From positions 1 through 20,391 of the forward strand of contig CAYUIJ010000038.1 of assembly GCA_964444735.1 (NCBI GenBank): DNA of 20,391 nt. The letters run 5' to 3'. The position numbers and the translations under genes were made by a program. This DNA comes from Phocaeicola_A sp964444735 (lineage in GTDB: Bacteria; Bacteroidota; Bacteroidia; Bacteroidales; Bacteroidaceae). The first letter of the stretch is position 1, and the number at the start of each line of letters is the position of its first letter. The notes beneath the pieces are model-generated. The model was given only the letters and a program-made list of their open reading frames with translations. It made no database searches and was not told the origin of the DNA. Shown piece by piece: positions 8,196 through 15,594 of this stretch.

Positions 8196-8639
8196 CGATA
8201 AAGAAATGTCTCATTTGTGTTTCTATGCAATAAAAGTATTATGCGGTATGATAAAAAATCCCGTTCATTCCCTGTGTCATGGCATTCTTCCGGCAAAACG
8301 GCCTGCCCCTCATGGCCGCCGTATCTGTTTGATGACGGCCAGCAGACGGGCGGTGTCTGATAAGTCTTTCCACAGTCCCGCGCGGCAGGCCGTGCTTGTG
8401 CACGCGGATCAGTACGGCTATTTTCCCGGACTTCTGACAGCGTTTTTTATTTCGTCCGAAAGCCGTATGTCCATGGATGAGACTTCCGTTTGTCCTTTGT
8501 TCTGAAATCAGATTTGCAATCTGCTGTTTTGGTCAGGCAAAGGTAGTGAAATATCAATGGTTTGCGCATAAAGTCCGTGTACATGTGCGAAAGGTCATAA
8601 AAAAGAATGCTTTTGGATTTTTTTCTTTCGTGAATGAAC
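8196..8639. other. Divergent spacer, no intact gene
   Basis: The spacer between the LtaS-like gene and glsA holds promoters at both ends. Its middle (about 8280-8480) is GC-rich. On the minus strand two adjoining frames read as protein-like text: a short frame starting with an ATG near 8473 (MDIRLSDEIKNAV) and another frame continuing with SGKIAVLIRVHKHGLPRG. This could be an eroded gene, but I recognise no family and the frames are interrupted. No intact gene is supported. Confidence 0.4.
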
Positions 8640-8667
8640 TTGAATTTAAAAAGATGCGCTATTTTTG
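8640..8667 (+). promoter_or_regulatory. Promoter of the glsAB operon
   Basis: A perfect -7 element TATTTTTG lies at 8660-8667, with TTG (8640-8642) 17 bases upstream as a slightly close -33. Transcription would start near 8674. That places the upstream in-frame ATG at 8665 outside the message and selects the ATG at 8695 as the start of the first gene. Confidence 0.7.
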
Positions 8668-8694
8668 CAACTGATTATAAAGGGTGGAAAGCAA

Positions 8695-9513
8695 ATGACC
8701 AATGATTCTCGGTTTTTGATAGATATTGATAAGGTACTGAAGTCAAAGTTGGGAAACCGCAGCCGGTATGTCCCGGGCTTTGTTGTCTCTTATTTAAAAC
8801 ATATCGTGCATCAGGATGAGATCAACGAGTTTCTTATGCGTGTTGAAGATAAGGCGGGAGTAGATTTCCTGAAAGAAAGCATGAAATTTCTTGATACGAA
8901 GCTTGATGTGAAAGGAATAGAGAACTTACCCGATGACCGGCTCTGCACTTTCGTGAGCAATCATCCTCTTGGCGGGCAGGACGGAGTGTCGCTTGGCTAT
9001 CTGCTGGGAACACACTATGACGGGCATATCAAATATCTGGTAAACGACCTGCTGATGAATCTCAAGGGCCTGGCTCCGCTGTTCATACCTATCAACAAGA
9101 CCGGATCGCAGGCCAGAGACTTTCCCATGATGGTGGAGGCCGCTTTCCGTTCGGACAATCACATCATCATGTTTCCTGCCGGACTCTGCTCACGCCGCCA
9201 CAACGGGGTAATTCGTGACCTGAACTGGAAGAAGACATTTATAGCCAAAAGCGTGGAGACGCATCGCGATGTGGTGCCCATTCATTTCGAAGGCCGGAAT
9301 TCAGACTTCTTTTATAATCTGGCCAATCTCTGCAAGGCACTGGGCATTAAGTTTAACATTGCCATGCTCTATCTGGCCGATGAGATGTTCAAGAACCGGC
9401 ACAAGACCTTTAAGGTCTCTATCGGGAAGCCCGTTTCATGGCAGACTTTCAACAAGTCTAAGACACCCGCTCAATGGGCCGAGTATGTAAAAAGCATTGT
9501 ATATAGTTTATAG
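8695..9513 (+). CDS. glsA: Lysophospholipid-type O-acyltransferase, probable GlsA
   Basis: 272 residues from ATG 8695 (purine-rich AAGGGTGGAAAG upstream; an earlier ATG at 8665 lies in the promoter). It belongs to the PlsC-like acyltransferase superfamily. The catalytic His and acidic partner are in SNHPLGGQDG (His90, Asp96), followed by block III FPAGLCSRR (about 160-168) and the block IV-like VVPIHFEGRNSDFF. There is no long membrane anchor, so it is probably peripheral at the inner membrane. With the next gene (19-base gap, GNAT/hemolysin-type N-acyltransferase) it matches the two-enzyme glycine-lipid pathway of Bacteroides. There GlsB N-acylates glycine with a 3-hydroxy fatty acid and GlsA adds a second acyl chain to the hydroxyl. 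The assignment rests on family and adjacency. A general 1-acylglycerol-phosphate acyltransferase is the alternative. Confidence 0.82.
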   Translation: MTNDSRFLIDIDKVLKSKLGNRSRYVPGFVVSYLKHIVHQDEINEFLMRVEDKAGVDFLKESMKFLDTKLDVKGIENLPDDRLCTFVSNHPLGGQDGVSLGYLLGTHYDGHIKYLVNDLLMNLKGLAPLFIPINKTGSQARDFPMMVEAAFRSDNHIIMFPAGLCSRRHNGVIRDLNWKKTFIAKSVETHRDVVPIHFEGRNSDFFYNLANLCKALGIKFNIAMLYLADEMFKNRHKTFKVSIGKPVSWQTFNKSKTPAQWAEYVKSIVYSL

Positions 9514-9532
9514 AAACAAGAAAACAGAAAAT

Positions 9533-10537
9533 ATGGAAGATATCATTGCGCCTGTCAGTAAAGAAGCGCTGAAATCGGAATTGACTGAAGACAAGCGTCT
9601 TCGTTTTACGAATAAGAGCAATAATGAAATATATATTGTAACTTATCAGGATTCGCCCAATGTGGTGCGCGAGATAGGCAGGCTGCGTGAAATAGCTTTC
9701 CGTGCGGCCGGCGGAGGTACCGGAATGAAACTTGACCTTGATGAGTATGATATGATGGAGAATCCCTACAAGCAGCTCGTGGTATGGAATCCGGAGGCCG
9801 GAGAAATTCTGGGAGGTTACCGCTATCTGCGCGGAACCGACGTGAAGTTTAATGCCGATGGACAGCCGAAACTGGCTACCGCACACCTGTTTCACTTCTC
9901 TGACGAGTTTCTGGAAAATTACTTGCCCACTACCATCGAGCTGGGACGCTCGTTTGTCACCCTTGAATATCAGTCGACCCGTACCGGATCGAAGGGACTG
10001 TTTGCACTTGACAACCTGTGGGACGGACTGGGAGCCCTCACCGTGGTAATGCCCGAAGTGAAATACTTCTTCGGAAAGGTGACCATGTATCCATCGTATA
10101 ACCGTTTCGGCCGTGACATGATTCTCTATTTCCTCAACAAGCATTTCGAGGACAAAGACAATCTTATCATGCCGTTCAAGCCGTTGCAGATTGAGACAGA
10201 TCCGAGTGTGCTTGAGAAGATTTTCTGTAAGGAGTCGTTCAAAGAAGACTATAAGATTCTGAACACTGAGGTGCGCAAACTGGGATACAACATCCCGCCG
10301 CTGGTGAATGCCTACATGGGCCTGTCGCCCACCATGCGCATGTTTGGTACGGCCGTCAATTACGGCTTTGGCGATGTGGAGGAAACCGGTATACTGATAG
10401 CTGTTAACGAAATTCTCGAAGAGAAACGCATACGCCACATCGAGTCATTTGTGAAACGGCATTCCGAAGCTCTGAAGATAACCTCAGGCGCCAACCGGGT
10501 GATATATGAAGAGAAGAAAAAGACGGCTGCCAAGTGA
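9533..10537 (+). CDS. glsB: N-acyltransferase of glycine-lipid/commendamide synthesis, probable GlsB
   Basis: 334 residues from ATG 9533; an in-frame ATG at 9497 lies inside glsA and is less likely. It is a member of the GNAT-type hemolysin/OlsB-like group (Acetyltransf_5 type). Visible blocks are EIGRLREIAFRAAGGGTG (about 54-71), QLVVWNPEAGEILGGYRY (about 83-100), TIELGRSFVTLEYQ (about 138-151) and GKVTMYPSYNRFGRD. In Bacteroides this family makes commendamide (N-acyl-3-hydroxypalmitoyl glycine), a GPCR-active metabolite and the lyso-precursor of glycine lipids. The family uses acyl-ACP as donor. It lies 19 bases downstream of the O-acyltransferase gene under one promoter, and a bidirectional hairpin follows. 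The enzyme family is firm. The glycine substrate is inferred from the pair and the host group (ornithine or serine-glycine head groups are alternatives). Confidence 0.85.
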   Translation: MEDIIAPVSKEALKSELTEDKRLRFTNKSNNEIYIVTYQDSPNVVREIGRLREIAFRAAGGGTGMKLDLDEYDMMENPYKQLVVWNPEAGEILGGYRYLRGTDVKFNADGQPKLATAHLFHFSDEFLENYLPTTIELGRSFVTLEYQSTRTGSKGLFALDNLWDGLGALTVVMPEVKYFFGKVTMYPSYNRFGRDMILYFLNKHFEDKDNLIMPFKPLQIETDPSVLEKIFCKESFKEDYKILNTEVRKLGYNIPPLVNAYMGLSPTMRMFGTAVNYGFGDVEETGILIAVNEILEEKRIRHIESFVKRHSEALKITSGANRVIYEEKKKTAAK

Positions 10538-10574
10538 CGGTCTTTTCATGCTATGCTATACGCTTGACAACGAA

Positions 10575-10612
10575 AACAGCTCCCTTTGCCGTGACGTGCA
10601 GGGGAAGCTGTT
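10575..10612. terminator. Bidirectional hairpin between glsB and dgt
   Basis: AACAGCTCCCT (from 10575) pairs with AGGGGAAGCTGTT (ending 10612) through about 10 bp with one bulged base. T-rich sequence follows on both outer sides (TTATTATA on the plus strand; GCTGTTTTC on the minus). It lies between converging genes and can end both transcripts. Confidence 0.6.
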
Positions 10613-10663
10613 ATTATACAGGCTGATTTGATATGAGGCCGGCCGGGGTGTATGGCCCTGCTC

Positions 10664-11998
10664 TCACACGGCCGGCAGACTATTGCCGTTGATCTTGCGG
10701 TAGAGATCGATGGCATATACATCGGTCATGCCCGACAGATAGTCGAGCACTGCCTGTATGCGTCCGTAGAGAGTAGGTGCGTGCACGTTGTACTGGTCTG
10801 ATACACGGTTGATAAGCAGTTGCGAGTATGCCTTTTCGGGTGCCATCACCGCTTCGATGATCAGGTCGAGCAGCGTCATGATGATCTTGAAACCGGCCAG
10901 CTCGATGTCTACCACATCTTTCGAGCGGTATATCTTCTGACAGGCTCTGCGCGAGCACTCTTCGTAGGCTGATCTTACCAACGGACTTACGTGCTGAATC
11001 AGAGTGCCGTTGAATTTTCCGGCCAGCAGTTCCTCTTCGTAATCCACAAAAGCACGCGTACATTCCTTGACCATGCATCCGATGACCGATGAGCGCAGGT
11101 AGGCCACCTGTTCGTTGGCATCGCTTACCATGTTGCAGACGCGGCTCATGTATTCGCGCTTCTCTTCGTTGAAGAATCCCAGAAATAGTTTCTTGACTTC
11201 TTCCGTGCTCACCAGCTTGAGCTTGTGGGCATCCTCCATATCCATTACCTGATAGCAGATGTCATCAGCCGCCTCTACCAGATATGCCAACGGATGGCGC
11301 ACATAGCGCAGCGGCTCTCCTTCGCCGCTCAAACGGATGAGGCCCAGTTCATCGGCAATGCGCCGGTAGTCGGCCGCCTCGCTGATGAAGAAACCGAATT
11401 TGGCTTTCTCGCGTGCCAGTGACGAGGCGAACGGATATTTCACGATGGCGGCCAGCGTGGAGTAAGTCATTACGAAGCCTCCCTTGCGCCGTCCAAGGAA
11501 CTGATGCGTGAGCAGTCGGAACGCATTGGCGTTTCCTTCGAAATGTATCAGGTCTTCCCATTCCTCGGGAGCAAGTCTTTCTTTCAGATACAGCCCGTTG
11601 CCTTCAGAGAAGTAGGTGCCTATGGCCCTTTCACCCGAGTGCCCGAAAGGCGGGTTGCCCAGATCGTGTGCCAGACAGGCAGCCGACACGATGGCATCTA
11701 TCTCAGCGAGATGTGTACCGTGCAGTCCGGGGTGTTTGCTTAGCAGTGCCTTGGCCGAGTCGTTTCCAAGCGATCGTCCTACGCACGATACTTCCAGACT
11801 GTGTGTAAGACGGTTGTGTACGAAGATGCTTCCCGGCAGCGGAAACACCTGTGTCTTGTTTTGCAGGCGGCGGAAAGGGGCCGAGAAAATCAGCCGGTCG
11901 TAATCACGCTGAAATTCGCTGCGGTCGTCTTTCCTCACGGCATGGAGCTCTTCCAGTCCGAAGCGTTTGTTTGACAGAAGTTGTTGCCAGTTCATCAT
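10664..11998 (-). CDS. dgt: Deoxyguanosinetriphosphate triphosphohydrolase-like protein (dGTPase)
   Basis: 444 residues, a usual length for bacterial dGTPase-like HD proteins. It hydrolyses dNTP to nucleoside and triphosphate. The HD metal site is visible: RLTHSLEV (His66), AACLAHDLGNPPFGHSGE (His111-Asp112), and a later EAADDICYQVMD supplying the final Asp. The family opening, RDYDRLIFSAPFRRLQNKTQVF (about 31-52), is intact. It has its own promoter with a very short leader and is divergent from dut, another dNTP-pool enzyme. Such HD enzymes keep the dNTP pool in check and can limit phage replication, though nothing here shows a defence role. The start is MMNW; the second Met is equally possible. 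Confidence 0.94.
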   Translation of the reverse strand: MMNWQQLLSNKRFGLEELHAVRKDDRSEFQRDYDRLIFSAPFRRLQNKTQVFPLPGSIFVHNRLTHSLEVSCVGRSLGNDSAKALLSKHPGLHGTHLAEIDAIVSAACLAHDLGNPPFGHSGERAIGTYFSEGNGLYLKERLAPEEWEDLIHFEGNANAFRLLTHQFLGRRKGGFVMTYSTLAAIVKYPFASSLAREKAKFGFFISEAADYRRIADELGLIRLSGEGEPLRYVRHPLAYLVEAADDICYQVMDMEDAHKLKLVSTEEVKKLFLGFFNEEKREYMSRVCNMVSDANEQVAYLRSSVIGCMVKECTRAFVDYEEELLAGKFNGTLIQHVSPLVRSAYEECSRRACQKIYRSKDVVDIELAGFKIIMTLLDLIIEAVMAPEKAYSQLLINRVSDQYNVHAPTLYGRIQAVLDYLSGMTDVYAIDLYRKINGNSLPAV

Positions 11999-12015
11999 AA
12001 GTAACTTGTTTGTTG

Positions 12016-12047
12016 CAAAAGTAGCCTTTTCCCGGATATTTCCGAAA
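12016..12047 (-). promoter_or_regulatory. dgt promoter
   Basis: On the minus strand, the perfect -7 TACTTTTG (12023-12016) has TTTC (12047-12044) 20 bases upstream as -33. The predicted start of transcription near 12009 leaves a leader of only about 11 nucleotides before the dgt ATG. Confidence 0.7.
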
Positions 12048-12475
12048 TCTTTTCAGGCAAAATACCCGGTTTCCCGGAAATGTTGAGACGGTTATTCCAA
12101 TGCCGGAGATTACCGTTCAAAAATACGGATACCAAAGCGTTATCAAGAATGATGAGGAAGATTATGTCAGTCATGTAGCAAGGCCAGATACAAGTGCGCG
12201 TCATTTTTTTTTGTTGGCTTAGTCTCAAAGGCCCTGTTGATCATCCTTGCAAAATGGAAAACACTGTATAACCCCGGTTTTAATTGTAGCCCATAGGGAG
12301 AATGTATTGCCAGACTTAATCAGACAGCTAACCAGGGGATGGTGACGGGCGGAATCTGCCGGGAAAATCATTTTAAACGAATTTCGCATAACTCTGTCTT
12401 TTTATAGCTGTATGAATTGAATCCGTCAACGGGACTTCTGTCACATTGACCTTCTTAAATAAATGAAAATCTTTA

Positions 12476-12505
12476 TTGTTATGTTTTGCAGATTGAGTAT
12501 TTTCG
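12476..12505 (+). promoter_or_regulatory. Promoter of the dut operon
   Basis: TTG at 12476-12478 is followed after 19 bases by TATTTTCG (12498-12505), one mismatch from TAnnTTTG. Transcription would begin near 12512 and give a leader of about 25 bases before dut. It probably drives all four genes up to envC, since these are spaced too tightly for internal promoters. Confidence 0.6.
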
Positions 12506-12536
12506 CACGTTATTACGTACTGAACGAAAATAAGCA

Positions 12537-12971
12537 ATGAACGTAAGAATCATAAACAGGTCAAAACATCCGTTACCCGCTTATGCTACGGCCCTTTCGG
12601 CCGGAATGGATCTGCGGGCCAATCTTGATAAGCCCATCGTACTGAAGCCGCTTGAAAGATGTCTGGTGCCGACGGGACTTTATATTGCACTGCCAGAGGG
12701 ATATGAAGCACAGGTGCGTCCCCGTAGCGGACTGGCCATTAAGAAAGGTATCGGAGTGCTGAACTCTCCCGGAACCATTGATGCCGACTATCGTGGAGAA
12801 ATTTGTGTCATACTGGTCAACCTCTCAGCCGATGAGTTTGTGGTGGAAAACGGTGAACGCATCGCACAGATGGTGATTACACGCCACGAACAGGTGACAT
12901 GGGACGAAGTGGAAACGCTTGACAGCACAGGGCGTGGAGAAGGAGGATTTGGACATACGGGAAAGAAGTGA
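12537..12971 (+). CDS. dut: dUTP diphosphatase
   Basis: 144 residues, the normal trimeric dUTPase length. It hydrolyses dUTP to dUMP and pyrophosphate, keeps uracil out of DNA and supplies thymidylate synthesis. All five family motifs are present: AGMDLRA (22-28), RPRSGLAIKKGI (61-72), GTIDADYRGE (79-88, with the catalytic Asp in DADYRG), GERIAQMVI (106-114) and the glycine-rich C-terminal arm RGEGGFGHTG (133-142). It is cytoplasmic. It is the first gene of a compact run; the next ATG lies 8 bases beyond its stop. It is divergent from dgt. Confidence 0.97.
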   Translation: MNVRIINRSKHPLPAYATALSAGMDLRANLDKPIVLKPLERCLVPTGLYIALPEGYEAQVRPRSGLAIKKGIGVLNSPGTIDADYRGEICVILVNLSADEFVVENGERIAQMVITRHEQVTWDEVETLDSTGRGEGGFGHTGKK

Positions 12972-12979
12972 GCTGCATT

Positions 12980-14752
12980 ATGAAAACGTTTTTTTCAAAT
13001 ATACGTCTGGGAATTGTGATACTCGTGCTTGTTGCTCTTTCGAGCTGCGGGACATCGCACAAGGCACAGAAACAGCCTGCTCCCGCACAGCTTGCCAAAG
13101 TCAGTCTCTCGGCCGATGAACAGCGTAAGTTCGACTATTACCTTATTGAAGCCATGCGTCTGAAACGTAGTGGAAGCTATGATGCATCGTTCGAACTTCT
13201 GCGCCATTGCCTTTCTATTGACCCCACATCGGCTACCGTTCTCTATCAGCTGGCACAGTGTTATGCCACGCTCAATATGCCCGATATGGCAAAGGCTGCC
13301 TTTGAAAAGGCTGTGGCCCTGAATCCTGACAATTTCTGGTATAAGCAGACTCTTGCCGGCTTCTACCTGAAACGCGGACTTACAGAAGAAGCTATAAAAC
13401 TGTATGAAAGCATGGTAACCCGGTTTCCCAAACGTAGTGAACCGCTGGTGAACCTCATAACCCTTTATGAACGAGTCAACGACTATCCCGGAGTAGTGCG
13501 CACACTCAACCGGTTAGAGCGCAAGGAGGGCAAGTCGGAAATGATAACCATGCAGAAATTCAGAATATACTTACAGATGGATAGCATGGACAATGCTTTC
13601 CGCGAGGTAGAGAGTCTGGTGAAAGAATATCCCAATGATACCCGTTACAAACTTCTGCTGGCCGAGGCCTGCCTTGAAAACAACCGTACCGGTGAGGCAC
13701 TCACCACTATCAAGGAAGTGCTGGCCGAAGAGCCTGACAATCCGCAGGCGCAGCTCGCCATGGCCGGATATGCACAGCAAATGGGTGACGACTCGCTGTA
13801 CAATGCGCTGACCGAACAGGCTTTGCTCAACCAAAGACTTGATAATCAGACCCGAATGAATCTCATGCGCCAGCTCATTATCGGTGCCGAACAGACACCG
13901 GCCGATACCGTGCAGCTGTTTTCGGTTTTTGACAAGATGACGGCTGCTGAAAAGGGAAATACCGACATGAGCATGCTTTACGCACAGTATATGATTACGA
14001 AAAAGATGCCTCCCGCACGCGTGAAACCCATTTTGTGGCATATTCTTAAACTTGAGCCTGACAATAAGGCAGCACGCCTTCAGTTGCTCTCTTATGCCGT
14101 GAACGAGAACAATTACAAGGAAGCCATTGACATTTGCAGTCCTGCTCTCAAATACAATCCCGATGTGATAGAGTTTTATTACTATCTGGGCATTTCCTAT
14201 TATCAGAACGAACAGAATGATGATGCATTGGCAACTTTCTCCAAAGGGGCGGAAATGATTGCACCCGATACCGACAAGAAACTTGCATCGGATTTCTATC
14301 TGCTGATAGGAGACATCTGTCATGAGAAAGGTAAAGACGAAATGGCTTATGCCGCATACGACTCATCGCTTGTCTATTTTCCCGAAAACATTCCTGCGCT
14401 CAACAATTATGCCTACTACCTCTCACTTGAAAAGAAGGACCTTGACAAGGCAGAAGAGATGAGTTACAAAACGGTGAAGGCCGAACCGCAGAATGCCACT
14501 TATCTTGATACGTATGCCTGGATTCTTTTTGAGAAAGGCCGTTATGCCGAAGCCAAGATCTACATTGATCAGGCCATATTGAATGACAAGGAACCCGGTG
14601 CCACTGTATTTGAGCATTGCGGAGACATATATTATATGAACGGTATGCACGATGAGGCCCTTGACTATTGGAAAAAGGCGGAAGATGCCGGAGAGGGCGC
14701 CTCGGAGATGCTCGGCCGCAAGATTAGACAAAAAAAATACATTGCCGAATGA
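12980..14752 (+). CDS. Tetratricopeptide-repeat lipoprotein
   Basis: 590 residues from ATG 12980; a GTG at 12968 overlapping the dut stop is possible but less likely. The signal peptide ends in a lipobox with Cys23 (VALSSCGTS), so the protein is exported and lipid-anchored. The rest is almost wholly TPR solenoid, for example ATVLYQLAQCYATLNMPDMA (about 76-95), EEAIKLYESMVTRFPKRSEP and FYYYLGISYYQNEQNDDALA. It ends with TYLDTYAWILFEKGRYAEAK and a last repeat ending at the C-terminus. TPRs bind partner proteins. Placement between dut and DUF4292-envC is characteristic of Bacteroidales and suggests an envelope-assembly job, though no function is established. The downstream gene overlaps by 4 bases (ATGA), implying translational coupling. 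Confidence 0.9.
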   Translation: MKTFFSNIRLGIVILVLVALSSCGTSHKAQKQPAPAQLAKVSLSADEQRKFDYYLIEAMRLKRSGSYDASFELLRHCLSIDPTSATVLYQLAQCYATLNMPDMAKAAFEKAVALNPDNFWYKQTLAGFYLKRGLTEEAIKLYESMVTRFPKRSEPLVNLITLYERVNDYPGVVRTLNRLERKEGKSEMITMQKFRIYLQMDSMDNAFREVESLVKEYPNDTRYKLLLAEACLENNRTGEALTTIKEVLAEEPDNPQAQLAMAGYAQQMGDDSLYNALTEQALLNQRLDNQTRMNLMRQLIIGAEQTPADTVQLFSVFDKMTAAEKGNTDMSMLYAQYMITKKMPPARVKPILWHILKLEPDNKAARLQLLSYAVNENNYKEAIDICSPALKYNPDVIEFYYYLGISYYQNEQNDDALATFSKGAEMIAPDTDKKLASDFYLLIGDICHEKGKDEMAYAAYDSSLVYFPENIPALNNYAYYLSLEKKDLDKAEEMSYKTVKAEPQNATYLDTYAWILFEKGRYAEAKIYIDQAILNDKEPGATVFEHCGDIYYMNGMHDEALDYWKKAEDAGEGASEMLGRKIRQKKYIAE

Positions 14753-15594
14753 AAATAGCAAAACCGAATCTGCCAGCCTGTCTGATGCTGGCGGTGATAT
14801 TACTGGCCGGATGTAAGTCGGCACGACATGTCACTACAAACAGCAGTGTGACCGAGAAGACTATCGCACACAGCTGTGTAGAGAATCTTGTGAGCCGAAA
14901 TGCCGGAATTGATGGAATGGAGGCGCGTATGCGCTTCTCGATCCGCGTGGGCGATAAAGATCTCAATGTGAGCGGAAACCTGCGAATGAAGAAAGATCGC
15001 ATCATACAGCTGCAGCTTATAGGACTGGGCATAATTGAAGGCGGGCGCATTGAGTTTACCCCCGATTCTGTATTGCTCGTTGACCGGATTAACCGCTGCT
15101 ATATCTCTTCCGGCTATGACGGAATAGGTTTTTTGCGTAACGCGCGGATTGACTTCTATACCCTGCAGGCCTTTTTCTGGAACGAACTGATATTGCCGGG
15201 CAGGGCACATGTGACTGATTCTGATGTGGAAGAATTTGATATGCTCAGCCTGAACGGAAAGACCGTACTCAGCATGCGGGGCAAGTCTCTTCCATATTAC
15301 CGCTTTTATACCGATGCGGCAGGGACACGGCTTGAACGTACGGAGTTTGAGCCTCATGTGCGTTATCGGGCAGACTGTGACTATGCTTCGTTTGTACCTT
15401 TTGCAGGGAGTGATTTTCCATCGTCTATCGTGCTTACACTGAGCGGAGAAAAGTTGCCCGTTGTGCTTTCTCTTTCGCTGAGCCGTATGAATGAGATATC
15501 ATCGGCACCCGAACCTACAAGAGTGTCAAGGCGCTATAAAAGGATAGATCCGAAAAAAGTGATTGACATGTTGCTGAATGAACAAATGAGATGA
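14749..15594 (+). CDS. DUF4292 family lipoprotein
   Basis: 281 residues. The signal peptide carries lipobox LLAGC with Cys22. The body matches the DUF4292 family common in Bacteroidota: MEARMRFSIRVGDKDLNVSG (about 63-82), then RMKKDRIIQLQLIGLGIIEG and RIEFTPDSVLLVDRINRCYI (about 101-120). A long beta-rich C-terminal half follows. The half-barrel pattern resembles LolA/LolB-type lipid-binding folds, so a role in lipoprotein or lipid handling in the periplasm is possible but inferred. It overlaps the TPR gene by 4 bases and the envC-like gene by 4 bases, so all three are probably translationally coupled. A basic segment (SRRYKRIDPKK) lies near the end. Confidence 0.88.
   Translation: MKIAKPNLPACLMLAVILLAGCKSARHVTTNSSVTEKTIAHSCVENLVSRNAGIDGMEARMRFSIRVGDKDLNVSGNLRMKKDRIIQLQLIGLGIIEGGRIEFTPDSVLLVDRINRCYISSGYDGIGFLRNARIDFYTLQAFFWNELILPGRAHVTDSDVEEFDMLSLNGKTVLSMRGKSLPYYRFYTDAAGTRLERTEFEPHVRYRADCDYASFVPFAGSDFPSSIVLTLSGEKLPVVLSLSLSRMNEISSAPEPTRVSRRYKRIDPKKVIDMLLNEQMR

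Larger units (their letters stand above)
11999..12536. other. Divergent dgt-dut spacer
   Basis: 538 bases without a supported gene. Promoters lie at both ends (dgt at 12016-12047, dut at 12476-12505). A 77-codon minus-strand frame at 11995-12228 overlaps the dgt promoter and resembles no family. The central part (12230-12470) shows no repeats or folds I could recognise. Confidence 0.55.

Noticed and set aside
9458..10438. A 326-codon open frame on the minus strand opposite glsB
   Set aside because: It lies wholly antisense to a well-supported acyltransferase gene, has no family resemblance, and its His/Ile-rich translation is what the reverse of Bacteroidales coding sequence gives.
13571..14323. 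A 250-codon minus-strand frame opposite the TPR lipoprotein
   Set aside because: Antisense shadow of the TPR gene, with no promoter or domain.
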